DNA from: Actinomycetota bacterium
GTDB lineage: Bacteria > Actinomycetota > Acidimicrobiia > Acidimicrobiales > JAJPHE01
DNA: 59,576 bases
Assembly (NCBI GenBank): GCA_021325435.1
Contig: JAJPHE010000042.1
Coordinates: 1 to 59,576, forward strand
Direction: 5' to 3'
Part shown: positions 16,375 to 24,788 of the stretch, one piece after another
Numbering within the stretch: position 1 is the stretch's first letter
Layout: every line of letters begins with the position of its first letter
Notes under the pieces: generated by a model
What the model was told of the DNA's origin: nothing
Databases searched by the model: none
Seen by the model: the letters and a program-made list of their open reading frames with translations, nothing else
Made by a program: the position numbers and the translations under genes

Positions 16375-18078
16375 TTAGCCGCTCACCGCCTGGAAGGACC
16401 ACACCCCGTTAACTCCGGGCACCGACTGGCCGCCCTCGTAGATGCCGGTGCCGAGGTAGATGGAGGACCCAACCACGGCAGTCCCTGAGGCGACGGCCGC
16501 GCCCAGGGGGAACGACCACAACGGCGTGCCCGTGTCCGCGTCGTAGGCGACGATCGAGAAACCGGTGGTGGACGGGGCGAACACCACTCCGCCTCCGGCC
16601 GGCCCTCCGACATAGGACACGGCGGCGTAGCTCGGCAGCGAGATCGGCGCCTGCCAGAGAACCTTTCCGGTCGACGCGTCCACGGCGTGGAGCGAGGCGG
16701 CCCGCAACGGGTCACAGGCTGAGGTTCCTGCCGTCGAAGTGCCCGAGGTGGTGTCCACGCACGCCAGGCTGGTGTCGACACTCGGTATGCCGGCTCCGGT
16801 GAAGGGTGCCGGAATGGCGGTCGCCCCGAACCACGCCGGCGAGGCGGCTGCGGTGGGGGGTGCCGCGCTACCGAGGGCGGCGCCCCCGATGAAGCCGCCG
16901 ATGGCTCCCGGCCCCGATCCGAGCTCGCCGGGCTGGGCGGCCTGGATGCCCCAGATCTTGGTGCCGGTGCTCTCGGCCACGGCATAGACGTAGCCCGACT
17001 TGCTGCCTTCGATGACCGCATGAGTGCCAGCCACGCTGGTGATTATGGGCGAGGATCCGAAGTCAGTGTCTCCGCCGTCGGGGTACTGGCTGCCGGTGTA
17101 CAGGTTGCCCGGCTCCTGGAACCTCCAGGCCGGCTCACCGTTGTTGGCGTAGACGGCGGTGATTCCCTCCACCGTGGTGCCCGTCGCGGGGCTGGGAGGA
17201 CAGTTGCCGGTGGCGAACACGACCAAGCCTTGCCCGCCCGTGCCGGAGAAGGCCGGGTCCACCGCCGGCGATGTCCACACATCGCCACAGCCGTCGGTGA
17301 GCCGGGTGGACGCCAGGGAGTCGACCGTCTGCTGGCCGGTCGGCATCTCGGGCTCGAACTTCCAGAGAAGGGCTCCGGACCGGGCGTTGAACGCCTGCAC
17401 CCCAGGTGGCCCTGACGCCGGGGAGTTGCCCTCGTTCGAGTCACTTCCGACGATCACCTCGGGCACCCCGCCGATCGTGGCTACGACCGGGGAGGACTCG
17501 ACCTCCATGGCGCTGGTCGGGTGAGAAGGGTCGAGATCCTGAGCCCACAGGCACGCCCCGGTTGCGGCGTCGGCCGCGTACAGGGTGCCGCCGCCGCCGA
17601 AGAACACCACCGGATCGACGTCATGTCCGATCCCCGAGACGGCAGCGGTGGAGGTGAAGGGCCCGTAGGACACGGCGTGGTGATCCGGTCCGATCGTGTT
17701 CCCATGGCATACGTGGCTGGCGTTGATGCTGAATGACCACACGGTCGACCCGCTGGCCTGATCAAAGGCGTTGAACGTCCCACTGTCGTCCCCGACGAAC
17801 ACCTTCCCGTCAGCCACGGTCGGCGTGGCGGTCACCGGTCCCGCCGTCGGCGTGAACCAGGCCGGGTGCAGTGTCGCCGCGTTCTGCGGCGTGATGTTGG
17901 TGTCGCAGGCGGCGCCGGTCCGCGAAATGTTCTGCTGGTACATGGGCCATGAGCAGCCCGAGTCGGCCTTGGCGCCACTGATGGCGAGGGGGCTGGCCAG
18001 ACCACCGACCACGAGGGCGGAGACGGCCGCCCACCGGACCCGGCGGCCCGGATGGCGGGCGTTGAAAGTTCCCCTCAC
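16375..18078 (-). CDS. secreted PQQ-binding-like beta-propeller protein
   Basis: A 567-residue exported propeller. The N-terminus has a signal (RRVRWAAVSALVVGGLASPL) followed by the entry segment typical of PQQ-like repeats (WPMYQQNISRTG, then LHPAWF). Repeats such as GKVFVGDDSGTFNAFD, GGTLYAADAATGACLW, GYVYAVAESTGTKIWG and LHAVDASTGKVLW define several blades. Such proteins are either quinoprotein dehydrogenases or BamB-like non-enzymatic scaffolds; I see no clear catalytic Asp/Cys-Cys signature, so a structural role is equally likely. The GTG at 18078 follows the upstream gene's stop by 8 bases. A longer reading frame up to 18531 lies out of frame inside that upstream gene and is rejected. 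Confidence 0.85.
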   Translation of the reverse strand: MRGTFNARHPGRRVRWAAVSALVVGGLASPLAISGAKADSGCSWPMYQQNISRTGAACDTNITPQNAATLHPAWFTPTAGPVTATPTVADGKVFVGDDSGTFNAFDQASGSTVWSFSINASHVCHGNTIGPDHHAVSYGPFTSTAAVSGIGHDVDPVVFFGGGGTLYAADAATGACLWAQDLDPSHPTSAMEVESSPVVATIGGVPEVIVGSDSNEGNSPASGPPGVQAFNARSGALLWKFEPEMPTGQQTVDSLASTRLTDGCGDVWTSPAVDPAFSGTGGQGLVVFATGNCPPSPATGTTVEGITAVYANNGEPAWRFQEPGNLYTGSQYPDGGDTDFGSSPIITSVAGTHAVIEGSKSGYVYAVAESTGTKIWGIQAAQPGELGSGPGAIGGFIGGAALGSAAPPTAAASPAWFGATAIPAPFTGAGIPSVDTSLACVDTTSGTSTAGTSACDPLRAASLHAVDASTGKVLWQAPISLPSYAAVSYVGGPAGGGVVFAPSTTGFSIVAYDADTGTPLWSFPLGAAVASGTAVVGSSIYLGTGIYEGGQSVPGVNGVWSFQAVSG

Positions 18079-18086
18079 CGCTCGCC

Positions 18087-19391
18087 TTAGCAGCCGGTGT
18101 TGACCGCGAGGACCTGATGGTCCTGGGCGTTGTAACCGGGCAGGTTGCTGGTGAGGGGCGAGAGCGGGTCGGTGGCCTGGGAGAGGAAGCCGGGGTTGAC
18201 GCTCACCCCGCAGGTGCCGGCGTAGATGCCGGGCGTGGGCCAAGGGGCGGCCGGAGACCGCTGCGGGTCCGGGTCGGCATAGGTCTGCACCCCGGGCTCG
18301 GCGTTCACGTTCTGAGCCGTGCCCTGCCGGTAGGCGTCCATGCCGCCCGGGTTGGAGCTGCCGTCGGCGTTCGTGTAGCACGCCTGCTGGCTGTTGTAGT
18401 CGCCGCTGTTGCAGTTCGGGGACTCGGAGTTGACGCTCGGGTTGTTGCTGTAGTCGTAGACGTTCTTGTTCTTCGGGGCGGTCGATGTGCACTTGTCCTG
18501 AGAGGCCTGCTCCCCGGTGTTGGCGTTGCACCCGTGGTACACCGTCTGCTGCTGAGTGGTCGCCTCACCGCAGATCCCGTCGGCGCACATTCCCGCGGAC
18601 AGGTTGGCCAGCCCTTCAGGGTTGGTAAGGCTGCCGATCTGGGCCGCCTCCTGTGGCGTGATGCTGAGGAGGACACCGCCGCCGTCGGACGGGCCGTTCA
18701 CCGCACCGGAGGTGTTCTGCTTGCCGTTGATTCCGTCGTGCTCGCCGGCGTCGTTGTTGTCATCCATGTTGAAGGCGACGACCAGGCCGTTGGTGGGGTC
18801 GATGGCGATGGTGTCACCGGTGTTGGGAGTGACGGTGGTCTTGCCGTAGCTCTGGTCCTCGCACGGGTTCTGCAGCAAGGCAGCGATCGGGCAGTAGAAC
18901 TCGTAGTAGTCGAAGTTGACCACCCCGCCGGCGCCCTGCTTGTTGCCGTTGCCGCAGCCCTGTCCACCGGGGCCTCCGCCCGTGCCGGCGGTGTTCACGG
19001 CTACGCAGCCGGCATGGGGAGACGCCTTGTAACCGGGCAACCCGACGTTGAGGACGAATCCCACAGTCTGGGTGTTGGGATCGATCGGCTGCTGGTTCAT
19101 GCCGACCTCGGCGATGCGGGTGTTGTTGGGGTTGGCGTTGCCCTGGGTCGTGCCGCCGTTCTCAACAAGTAAGGACATGTCGTGGCAACCAGGTTCCTGA
19201 CCGGGCTGGATGGTGGGGTCGGAGGAGCCGTAGTTGCCGTTCCAGGCCTCCGCCGTCGGCTGGCAGTCCTGGTTCGACGGCTGGTAGCCGCCGCCGCTGG
19301 TCGCGGCAGCGACGCCGGCGAGGCCAAGCGACACCGCCACAGCAACCCCTCCGCTGAGCGCGGCTGCAGCGAACTTGCGACCGATCTTCAT
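18087..19391 (-). CDS. Cys-rich secreted protein of unknown function
   Basis: A 434-residue exported protein whose family I do not recognise. The signal peptide is MKIGRKFAAAALSGG plus a hydrophobic stretch ending in VAAATSGG. The mature part has 14 cysteines, an even number suggesting disulfides, is rich in Asn, Gln, Gly and Thr, and ends with a Cys as its last residue. Segments such as VGFVLNVGLPGYKAS and GLVVAFNMDDNNDAGEHDG may be beta strands with an acidic, possibly Ca-binding loop. The ATG at 19391 is preceded by GAGGGTGGA. It is the first gene of an operon with the propeller protein and may be its partner outside the cell. Confidence 0.78.
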   Translation of the reverse strand: MKIGRKFAAAALSGGVAVAVSLGLAGVAAATSGGGYQPSNQDCQPTAEAWNGNYGSSDPTIQPGQEPGCHDMSLLVENGGTTQGNANPNNTRIAEVGMNQQPIDPNTQTVGFVLNVGLPGYKASPHAGCVAVNTAGTGGGPGGQGCGNGNKQGAGGVVNFDYYEFYCPIAALLQNPCEDQSYGKTTVTPNTGDTIAIDPTNGLVVAFNMDDNNDAGEHDGINGKQNTSGAVNGPSDGGGVLLSITPQEAAQIGSLTNPEGLANLSAGMCADGICGEATTQQQTVYHGCNANTGEQASQDKCTSTAPKNKNVYDYSNNPSVNSESPNCNSGDYNSQQACYTNADGSSNPGGMDAYRQGTAQNVNAEPGVQTYADPDPQRSPAAPWPTPGIYAGTCGVSVNPGFLSQATDPLSPLTSNLPGYNAQDHQVLAVNTGC

Positions 19392-19449
19392 TCCACCCTC
19401 GCTGTCCCCAGAAGGGCCGCCCCGAACCCGGTCGGCCGCCAATGGGCAA

Positions 19450-19479
19450 ATTGTACAGATCTGACGAAATATGTTCCAA
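19450..19479 (-). promoter_or_regulatory. putative sigma70-type promoter for the Cys-rich protein operon
   Basis: On the minus strand, TTGGAA and TACAAT are separated by 18 bases in an AT-rich island that stands out from the surrounding GC-rich sequence. The predicted transcript would begin about 50 bases before the ATG at 19391. Confidence 0.4.
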
Positions 19480-19567
19480 GGGGCGCTCGGCCCTGCACAG
19501 TTATTCGCTTCCAATCTGCTGATTCCTGCGCCGGTTCCCCCGGCTGCGGGCGGTACCGTCCGGTTGG

Positions 19568-20605
19568 ATGGAGTCGCTTGCCCCGGCCGACGCCCTGGAC
19601 CTGGTGGGCGGTGGCTTGGATCCGGAGGCGCTGGGGACGCTGGCTGGACGGCCGGTAATCGTCGTGTCGGTCGATGACACGCCGGCGACGGCCCGGTGCG
19701 CCCAGCTTCTGGTTCGGATCCCCTGCGTGACGATCGGGGTGGACTTCCCCGGCTCCGTCCCCCTGTCGGCGGAGGGCTTCGACATCCTTCTGACGACCAG
19801 ACCTGAGCCTCCGGCCCCGTGGCTCGGATCCGGCCCGCAGGCAATGCTGGCGGACCTCGAACTCGCAGTCAGCCGCTCCCCCGAAGCGTCGGTCGCTCTC
19901 GTGCAGCTGCTTCGCCTCGGGACGGCCCTCGACACGGGCTCTGCTCTCGTCGCCGAGTCACTCGCCTATGGCCTTCTTCAGAGCGGGTCGGGATTCGGGC
20001 GCTGGCTCGCCGAGCGGACGGCGCCGGCAAGACCAGCCGAGGACCACGGCCCTGCGGTCCTGGCCGACCGCTCCGGCGCCACCCTGAGACTGACCCTCAA
20101 CCGCCCGTCGGTCCACAACGCCTACTCGGCGGCGATGCGGGACGCCCTCGTCGAAGGGCTGGCCCTGGCCGCCGCTGACCTCACGATCAAATCGGTCGAG
20201 CTGTCCGGCGCCGGCCCCAGCTTCTGCAGCGGCGGGGACCTGACCGAGTTCGGCGCCACCCCCGACCCGGTCACCGGGCACCTGGTCCGCTCGACCCGCC
20301 ACCCGGCCTGGTGGCTGGCCGAACTGGGGCCCAAGACGAGCGCTTTCGTCCACGGCAGCTGCGTCGGCGCCGGAGTGGAGCTCCCCGCCTTCGCCGGCCG
20401 GGTGGTGGCTCACCCCGACACGACCTTCCGGCTGCCCGAGGTGGAGATGGGCCTGATCCCCGGGGCGGGTGGCACGGCGAGCCTGCCCCGTCGCATCGGC
20501 CGCCACCGCACGGCCTACCTGGCCCTCACCGGAAAGGCCATCGACGCGGCCACCGCCCTGTCCTGGGGACTGGTGGACGAGATCGGCTCGGGGTCGCCGG
20601 ACTGA
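19568..20605 (+). CDS. enoyl-CoA hydratase/isomerase family protein with N-terminal extension
   Basis: A 345-residue crotonase-superfamily protein. The crotonase core occupies roughly the last 195 residues: LRLTLNRPSVHNAYSAAM, the oxyanion-hole segments FCSGGDLTEFG and GSCVGAGVEL, and the catalytic-region PEVEMGLIPGAGGTASLPR. The first 150 residues are an extension ending in SLAYGLLQSGSGFGRWL; I suspect a degenerate crotonase or partner domain but cannot prove it. It likely hydrates or isomerises an acyl-CoA. It starts the plus-strand run enoyl hydratase, SDR, VOC protein, and is divergent from the Cys-rich protein operon. Confidence 0.82.
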   Translation: MESLAPADALDLVGGGLDPEALGTLAGRPVIVVSVDDTPATARCAQLLVRIPCVTIGVDFPGSVPLSAEGFDILLTTRPEPPAPWLGSGPQAMLADLELAVSRSPEASVALVQLLRLGTALDTGSALVAESLAYGLLQSGSGFGRWLAERTAPARPAEDHGPAVLADRSGATLRLTLNRPSVHNAYSAAMRDALVEGLALAAADLTIKSVELSGAGPSFCSGGDLTEFGATPDPVTGHLVRSTRHPAWWLAELGPKTSAFVHGSCVGAGVELPAFAGRVVAHPDTTFRLPEVEMGLIPGAGGTASLPRRIGRHRTAYLALTGKAIDAATALSWGLVDEIGSGSPD

Positions 20606-20629
20606 GCCCCGATAGGTTGGGCGCCTCCG

Positions 20630-20635
20630 AAGGAG
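20630..20635 (+). promoter_or_regulatory. ribosome-binding site supporting a TTG start
   Basis: AAGGAG lies 6 bases before the TTG at 20642. It is one of the strongest Shine-Dalgarno sites in the window and is the reason this TTG is accepted as the SDR start. Confidence 0.75.
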
Positions 20636-20641
20636 AACGAG

Positions 20642-21409
20642 TTGGCCGTCGATCGCAGCGTGGAGGAGAAGGTCAGCGGACGGGCCCGGACCGCGGTGAT
20701 CACCGGGGGAAGCAGCGGCATCGGCCTGGCCTGCGGCCGGTTGCTGTCCGAGCGCGGTTACGATGTCGTCCTCTCGGCCCGTCGCCCGGGACCACTCGAA
20801 GAGGCAGCCGGTGCGATCGGTGGCCGCTGGGTGGCCGCCGACAGCACCGACGAGACCTCCTTCGCCGCCGTGGTGCAGGAGGCCGGGCGGGTGGACCTGC
20901 TCGTTCACTGCGCCGGGGTGATGCGGGGCACATTCGTGCGCAAGGAGACGGCCGAGGTGTTCGACGACGTCATCCGCACCAATCTGCGATCGGCGTTCGT
21001 GGCGTCCTCGGGCGTGCTTCCGGTCATGGGCCCGGGCGGCCGGATGGTGTTCGTCTCCTCGTCGTCGTCCTACGCCCCGCAACCGGGTAAGGCCGCCTAT
21101 TCCGCGTCCAAGGCCGGGCTGAACGCCTTCGCCGCCGCCCTGGCCGGGGAAGTGGATCGCGACGGCATCGCCGTCCACGTGGTGACACCGGCCCCCGTGG
21201 ACACCCCGATGCTCGACGACGTGCACTTCCCGATGGTCCCGTTGGCGGCGGAGGACGTGGCCGAGGCGATCGTGTGGCTCGACACCCTGCCGCCGCGGGT
21301 GGTGCTACCGGAGCTGCGGATGAAGGCGGTGGAGCGGGGACCGTTCGCCCCCGAACTCGTGGTGCCACCGGCGGCCAAGGCACGGGGCCGCACCGGGCCG
21401 GCGTCGTAG
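20642..21409 (+). CDS. SDR family oxidoreductase
   Basis: A 255-residue short-chain dehydrogenase. The nucleotide-binding TGGSSGIG is at residues 21-28, HCAGVM replaces the NNAG motif, and the catalytic pair is Y153/K157 in AYSASKAG. It starts at TTG with a strong AAGGAG ribosome-binding site. It follows the enoyl-CoA hydratase gene by 36 bases and precedes the VOC protein by 9 bases, so it probably acts in the same pathway, for example on a 3-hydroxyacyl-CoA or another alcohol intermediate. The basic/Arg in SARRPG after the second strand suggests a preference for NADP, but that is only an inference. Confidence 0.9.
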   Translation: MAVDRSVEEKVSGRARTAVITGGSSGIGLACGRLLSERGYDVVLSARRPGPLEEAAGAIGGRWVAADSTDETSFAAVVQEAGRVDLLVHCAGVMRGTFVRKETAEVFDDVIRTNLRSAFVASSGVLPVMGPGGRMVFVSSSSSYAPQPGKAAYSASKAGLNAFAAALAGEVDRDGIAVHVVTPAPVDTPMLDDVHFPMVPLAAEDVAEAIVWLDTLPPRVVLPELRMKAVERGPFAPELVVPPAAKARGRTGPAS

Positions 21410-21418
21410 AGTCGCCCG

Positions 21419-21859
21419 ATGCCCGCGACGTTCAACCACGTGGCTCACTGCGTCACCGACCTCGACCGGTCGCGCCGCTTCTACCAGGAGCTGTTGGGCT
21501 TCGAGATGGTCCTCGAGCTGCGGCCTCCGGACCAACCGACCGACCGGCTGCTGCGCCTCGATGCACCGCTCGGTATGACGGCGGTCTATCTACGCCGCGA
21601 CGGGCTCATGCTCGAGCTGATGAGCTTCGACCGTCCGGGCAACCCGCCCGTCCCCGATCGGGTGGTCAACGAGCCCGGCCTGACCCACCTCTCGTTCAGC
21701 GTGGATGACATCGACGCCACTGCGGCGCGGGCGGCCGAGCTCGGAGGCGAGGTGCTGGCCGACACCCACGTCGGCGGGGCGGTCTTCGTCCGCGACCCGG
21801 ACGGCCAGCTGATCGAGCTGCTGCCGATGAGCTTCCGGAAGCTGTTCGAGGGACGCTGA
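21419..21859 (+). CDS. VOC (glyoxalase/dioxygenase superfamily) protein
   Basis: A 146-residue protein with the paired beta-alpha-beta-beta-beta modules of the vicinal oxygen chelate fold. NHVAHCVTDLDRSRRFYQEL opens module 1 and LTHLSFSVDDIDATAARAAEL opens module 2; the end FVRDPDGQLIELLPM provides a Glu in the usual metal-ligand position. Likely metal-binding residues are the His of NHVAH, Glu in MLELM, His of LTHLSF and Glu in IELLP. Members include methylmalonyl-CoA epimerases, glyoxalases and extradiol dioxygenases; the acyl-CoA context makes an epimerase-like or isomerase role attractive, but this is unproven. Confidence 0.87.
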   Translation: MPATFNHVAHCVTDLDRSRRFYQELLGFEMVLELRPPDQPTDRLLRLDAPLGMTAVYLRRDGLMLELMSFDRPGNPPVPDRVVNEPGLTHLSFSVDDIDATAARAAELGGEVLADTHVGGAVFVRDPDGQLIELLPMSFRKLFEGR

Positions 21860-21869
21860 GCCCGGACGG

Positions 21870-23048
21870 TCAGGCCGCGGCCGTGGCCCGGGCCTCGGGC
21901 GGCAGCGGATGGCGGAACAACGAGGCGGCGTTCTCGTAGGCGATCTTGCGGACCACGTCGTCGGGGAGGTGCCCGAAGTTGGACCGGAAGGCATCGAGGG
22001 TGGTCGGCCAGGTCGAGTCGGCGTGGGGATAGTCGCTCTCCACCATGACGTGGTCGGGGCCGATCTTGGCCAGGACGCCGTCGACGCTGCCGGGGTCGTC
22101 GATGGTGCAGAACCAGAAGTTGCGGGCGAGCACCTCGCTCGGGCGCAGGTCGCCCTTCCATCGGGTGCTTTCCTTGCCCGACGCCGAGTGGTCGAGGACG
22201 TAGTCGGCCCGGTCGGCCAGCATGACCACCCAGCCGATGCCGCCCTCGGACCAGGCGATCTTCAGGTCCGGGTAGCGGGTGCATACCCCTGACCACAGCC
22301 AGTCGGTGGCCGCCACCAGGCTGCTGGCCGGGAAGAGGGTCGGGAAGACCTCGAACGGCGGGTCGGGCGACGGGATCGGCGCCCATCCGGAGGACCCGGT
22401 GTGCAGGCAGAGCACGGTGCCGGTCTCCTCGCACGCCTGCAGGAAGGGCGCCCAGTGCTTGCGGTGGATCGACGGGAAGCCCAGCTGAGCCGGGATCTCG
22501 GCGAAGCTCACCGCCTTGAAGCCCCGCTCGGCGTTGCGGCGGACGTCGTCGGCGGCGATCTCCGGATCGGCAAGCCAGGCCAGCTGAAGGGGGATGATCC
22601 GGTCGGGGGCGCTGCCGGCCCACGCCTCGAGGTGCCAGTCGTTCCACGCCCGCAGGCAGGCCAGGCCCAGCTCGGGGTCCTTACTGCGAGAGAAGACCGC
22701 CCCGCAGAACCCGGCGATGAGGGACGGGAAGCACACCGACGCCCAGATTCCGCCGGCGTCCATGTCCTTCACCCGCTCGGCGATGTCGAAGCAGCCGGGC
22801 CGCATCTCCTCGAAGCGGGCCGGCTCCATGCTCCACTCCTCCTTGGGTCGGCCCACGACGGCGTTGAGGCCGACGTTGGCGAAGAGCTGGTCCTCGTACA
22901 CCCAGGCTTGGCGCCCGTCCTCGAACTCGACGATGCGCGGGGCACGGTCCACCAGATACGACGGCATGCGGCCCTCGAACAGGTCCGGCGGTTCGATGAG
23001 GTGGTCGTCGACGGAGATGATCGACGCGACAGGCAGGGGCTCTGACAT
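21870..23048 (-). CDS. amidohydrolase family protein (PF04909-type)
   Basis: A 392-residue TIM-barrel metal-dependent hydrolase or decarboxylase-like protein. It begins with ISVDDHLIEPPDLFEGRMP, the diagnostic opening of a large actinobacterial group. It carries VKDMDAGGIWASVCFPS, LHTGSSGW and the terminal metal region ESDYPHADSTWP. Related ACMSD-type enzymes decarboxylate or hydrolyse ring-derived acids; the substrate here is unknown. The ATG at 23048 replaces a longer reading frame that runs into the promoter of the divergent ligase. A TGAC-N6-GTCG palindrome lies 38 bases upstream. A paralogue lies at 54873-56144 and another begins at 59233. Confidence 0.85.
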   Translation of the reverse strand: MSEPLPVASIISVDDHLIEPPDLFEGRMPSYLVDRAPRIVEFEDGRQAWVYEDQLFANVGLNAVVGRPKEEWSMEPARFEEMRPGCFDIAERVKDMDAGGIWASVCFPSLIAGFCGAVFSRSKDPELGLACLRAWNDWHLEAWAGSAPDRIIPLQLAWLADPEIAADDVRRNAERGFKAVSFAEIPAQLGFPSIHRKHWAPFLQACEETGTVLCLHTGSSGWAPIPSPDPPFEVFPTLFPASSLVAATDWLWSGVCTRYPDLKIAWSEGGIGWVVMLADRADYVLDHSASGKESTRWKGDLRPSEVLARNFWFCTIDDPGSVDGVLAKIGPDHVMVESDYPHADSTWPTTLDAFRSNFGHLPDDVVRKIAYENAASLFRHPLPPEARATAAA

Positions 23049-23086
23049 CGGCGAGATGCTATCGGGGGCCGCTCGGGCCGAGGCCG

Positions 23087-23100
23087 TGACGCCGATGTCG
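23087..23100. promoter_or_regulatory. operator-like palindrome, copy 1 (TGACGCCGATGTCG)
   Basis: Copy of the TGAC-N6-GTCA element found in seven divergent or upstream regions of this window, with one mismatch at the last base. It lies between the amidohydrolase start (38 bases) and the ligase start (16 bases), just before a CTATGCT that could be a -10 element of the plus-strand gene. Confidence 0.55.
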
Positions 23101-23116
23101 GCCCTATGCTGAACCG

Positions 23117-24784
23117 GTGGCGGAGGGCACCCAGGGTTCCGGCCACGACACCATCGCCGCTCACCTGCGGTCGCGGGCCGGGGACGACCACCCGGCCCTG
23201 CTCTTCGAAGGTGAGACATGGACGTGGGCCGAGGTCGTGTCCGAGGCGGAGGCGCGGGCCCGCCTGTTGGAGGACATACGCGCCGAGCCCTTCCACGTCG
23301 GGGTGCTGCTCGAGAACGTGCCGGAGTACGTGTTCCTCCTGTTCGGCGCGGCCCTGGCCGGAGCCACGGTGGTGGGGGTGAACTCGACCCGGCGGGGCGC
23401 CGAGCTCGAACGCGACATCCGTCACACCGACTGCCAGGCCGTCTTCACCGACTCTGCCCTCGCCCCCATGCTGGACGGTCTCGACCTCGGCCCCGCCGAG
23501 CCGGTCGTGGTTGACTCGAGCGCGTACACCTCACGGGTCGACGCCCACCGCCACGGGCCGCCGGTCTCGGCGTCCCCCGACCCTGGGACCCTCTACCTGC
23601 TGGTGTTCACCGCCGGGTCCACCGGCGCCCCCAAGGCGGTACGCATGTCCCAGGGACGGGCGGCCCGGACGGCGAGCGACACCGCCCGGGCCTTCGGGCC
23701 CGATGACGTCCTGTACTGCTCGATGCCGCTGTTCCACGGCAACGCCCTCGTCGCCAACCTCTTCCCCGCCTTGATCGCCGGGGCGGGGGTGGTCCTGCGC
23801 CGACGCTTCTCGGCCTCGGCCTTCCTCGACGACGTCCGCCGGCACCGCTGCACCTACTTCAACTATGTGGGGCGGGCCCTCTCCTACATCGTGTCGGTGC
23901 CGGAGTCCCCCGCCGAGCGCGACACCGCCCTCAAATGGGCGCTGGGCTCGGAAGCCTCGCCCCAGAACATCGCCGAGTTCACCCGCCGCTTCGGGGTGCC
24001 GGTGTTCGAGGGATACGGATCGAGCGAGAACGCGGTGGTGATCGCCCCGGCGCCGGGCGCTCCTCCCGGCGCCTTGGGCCGCCCGAAGCCCGGCATCGAC
24101 GTGGCCGTGGTCAACCCGGAGACGGGCGAGGAGTGCCCGCCCGCCCGGCTCGACGCCGACGGCCGGCTGGCCAACCCGGACGAGGCCATCGGGGAGATAG
24201 TCGGGCGCAACAGCGCCGATCGGTTCGAGGGCTACTACAACAACCCGGAGGCCGAGGCGCAGCGGCTACGCAACGGCTGGTACTGGACCGGCGACCTCGG
24301 CTACCGCGACGCAGACGGGTTCTTCTACTTCGCCGGCCGCACGGCGGACTGGATCCGGGTTGACGGCGAGAACTTCTCCGCCGGCGCCGTGGAGCGGATC
24401 CTGAACCGGCTGCCGGGCACCGCTGGCGTTGCCGTCTACGGCGTGCCCGATCCCCGCACCGGCGATCAGGTCATGGCCGCGGTCGAGATGGAGGACCCCG
24501 CGGCGTTCGACCCGGCCGCGTTCAGCCACTTCCTCGGGTCGCAGCCCGACCTCGGCACCAAGTGGGCGCCCCGTTTCGTCCGGCTGCTCGGGGCCCTGCC
24601 CGTCACCGGCACCGGCAAGGTGGACAAGGCTCCCCTGCGCTCGCAGTCCTGGGAGACGAGCGACCCCGTCTGGTGGCGGCCCGGGAGAGACCTCACCTTT
24701 CGGCTGATGACCACGGAGGACCGCAGCGATCTGCGGGCCCAGTTCGAACGGAGCGGTCGGGGTCAGCTGCTGCCGTCGGGCTGA
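23117..24784 (+). CDS. acyl-CoA synthetase, FadD17-like AMP-forming ligase
   Basis: A 555-residue ANL-superfamily ligase that activates a carboxylic acid to its CoA thioester through an acyl-adenylate. The P-loop is LVFTAGSTGAPKAVRMSQ, the adenine-binding motif GYGSSENAV, the WYWTGDLGYRDADGFFYFAGR hinge-side segment and the C-terminal catalytic Lys region PVTGTGKVDKAPLR are all present. Its length and segment order recall mycobacterial FadD17-type steroid/fatty-acid ligases, a similarity recalled and not searched. A GTG start is used. It is divergent from the amidohydrolase and convergent with the TetR gene, and has an operator-like palindrome 16 bases upstream of its start. Confidence 0.9.
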   Translation: MAEGTQGSGHDTIAAHLRSRAGDDHPALLFEGETWTWAEVVSEAEARARLLEDIRAEPFHVGVLLENVPEYVFLLFGAALAGATVVGVNSTRRGAELERDIRHTDCQAVFTDSALAPMLDGLDLGPAEPVVVDSSAYTSRVDAHRHGPPVSASPDPGTLYLLVFTAGSTGAPKAVRMSQGRAARTASDTARAFGPDDVLYCSMPLFHGNALVANLFPALIAGAGVVLRRRFSASAFLDDVRRHRCTYFNYVGRALSYIVSVPESPAERDTALKWALGSEASPQNIAEFTRRFGVPVFEGYGSSENAVVIAPAPGAPPGALGRPKPGIDVAVVNPETGEECPPARLDADGRLANPDEAIGEIVGRNSADRFEGYYNNPEAEAQRLRNGWYWTGDLGYRDADGFFYFAGRTADWIRVDGENFSAGAVERILNRLPGTAGVAVYGVPDPRTGDQVMAAVEMEDPAAFDPAAFSHFLGSQPDLGTKWAPRFVRLLGALPVTGTGKVDKAPLRSQSWETSDPVWWRPGRDLTFRLMTTEDRSDLRAQFERSGRGQLLPSG

Positions 24785-24788
24785 ACGC

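Noticed and set aside
18079-18531. N-terminal extension of the propeller gene
   Set aside because: It lies out of frame within the Cys-rich protein gene; a signal peptide begins right after the GTG at 18078.
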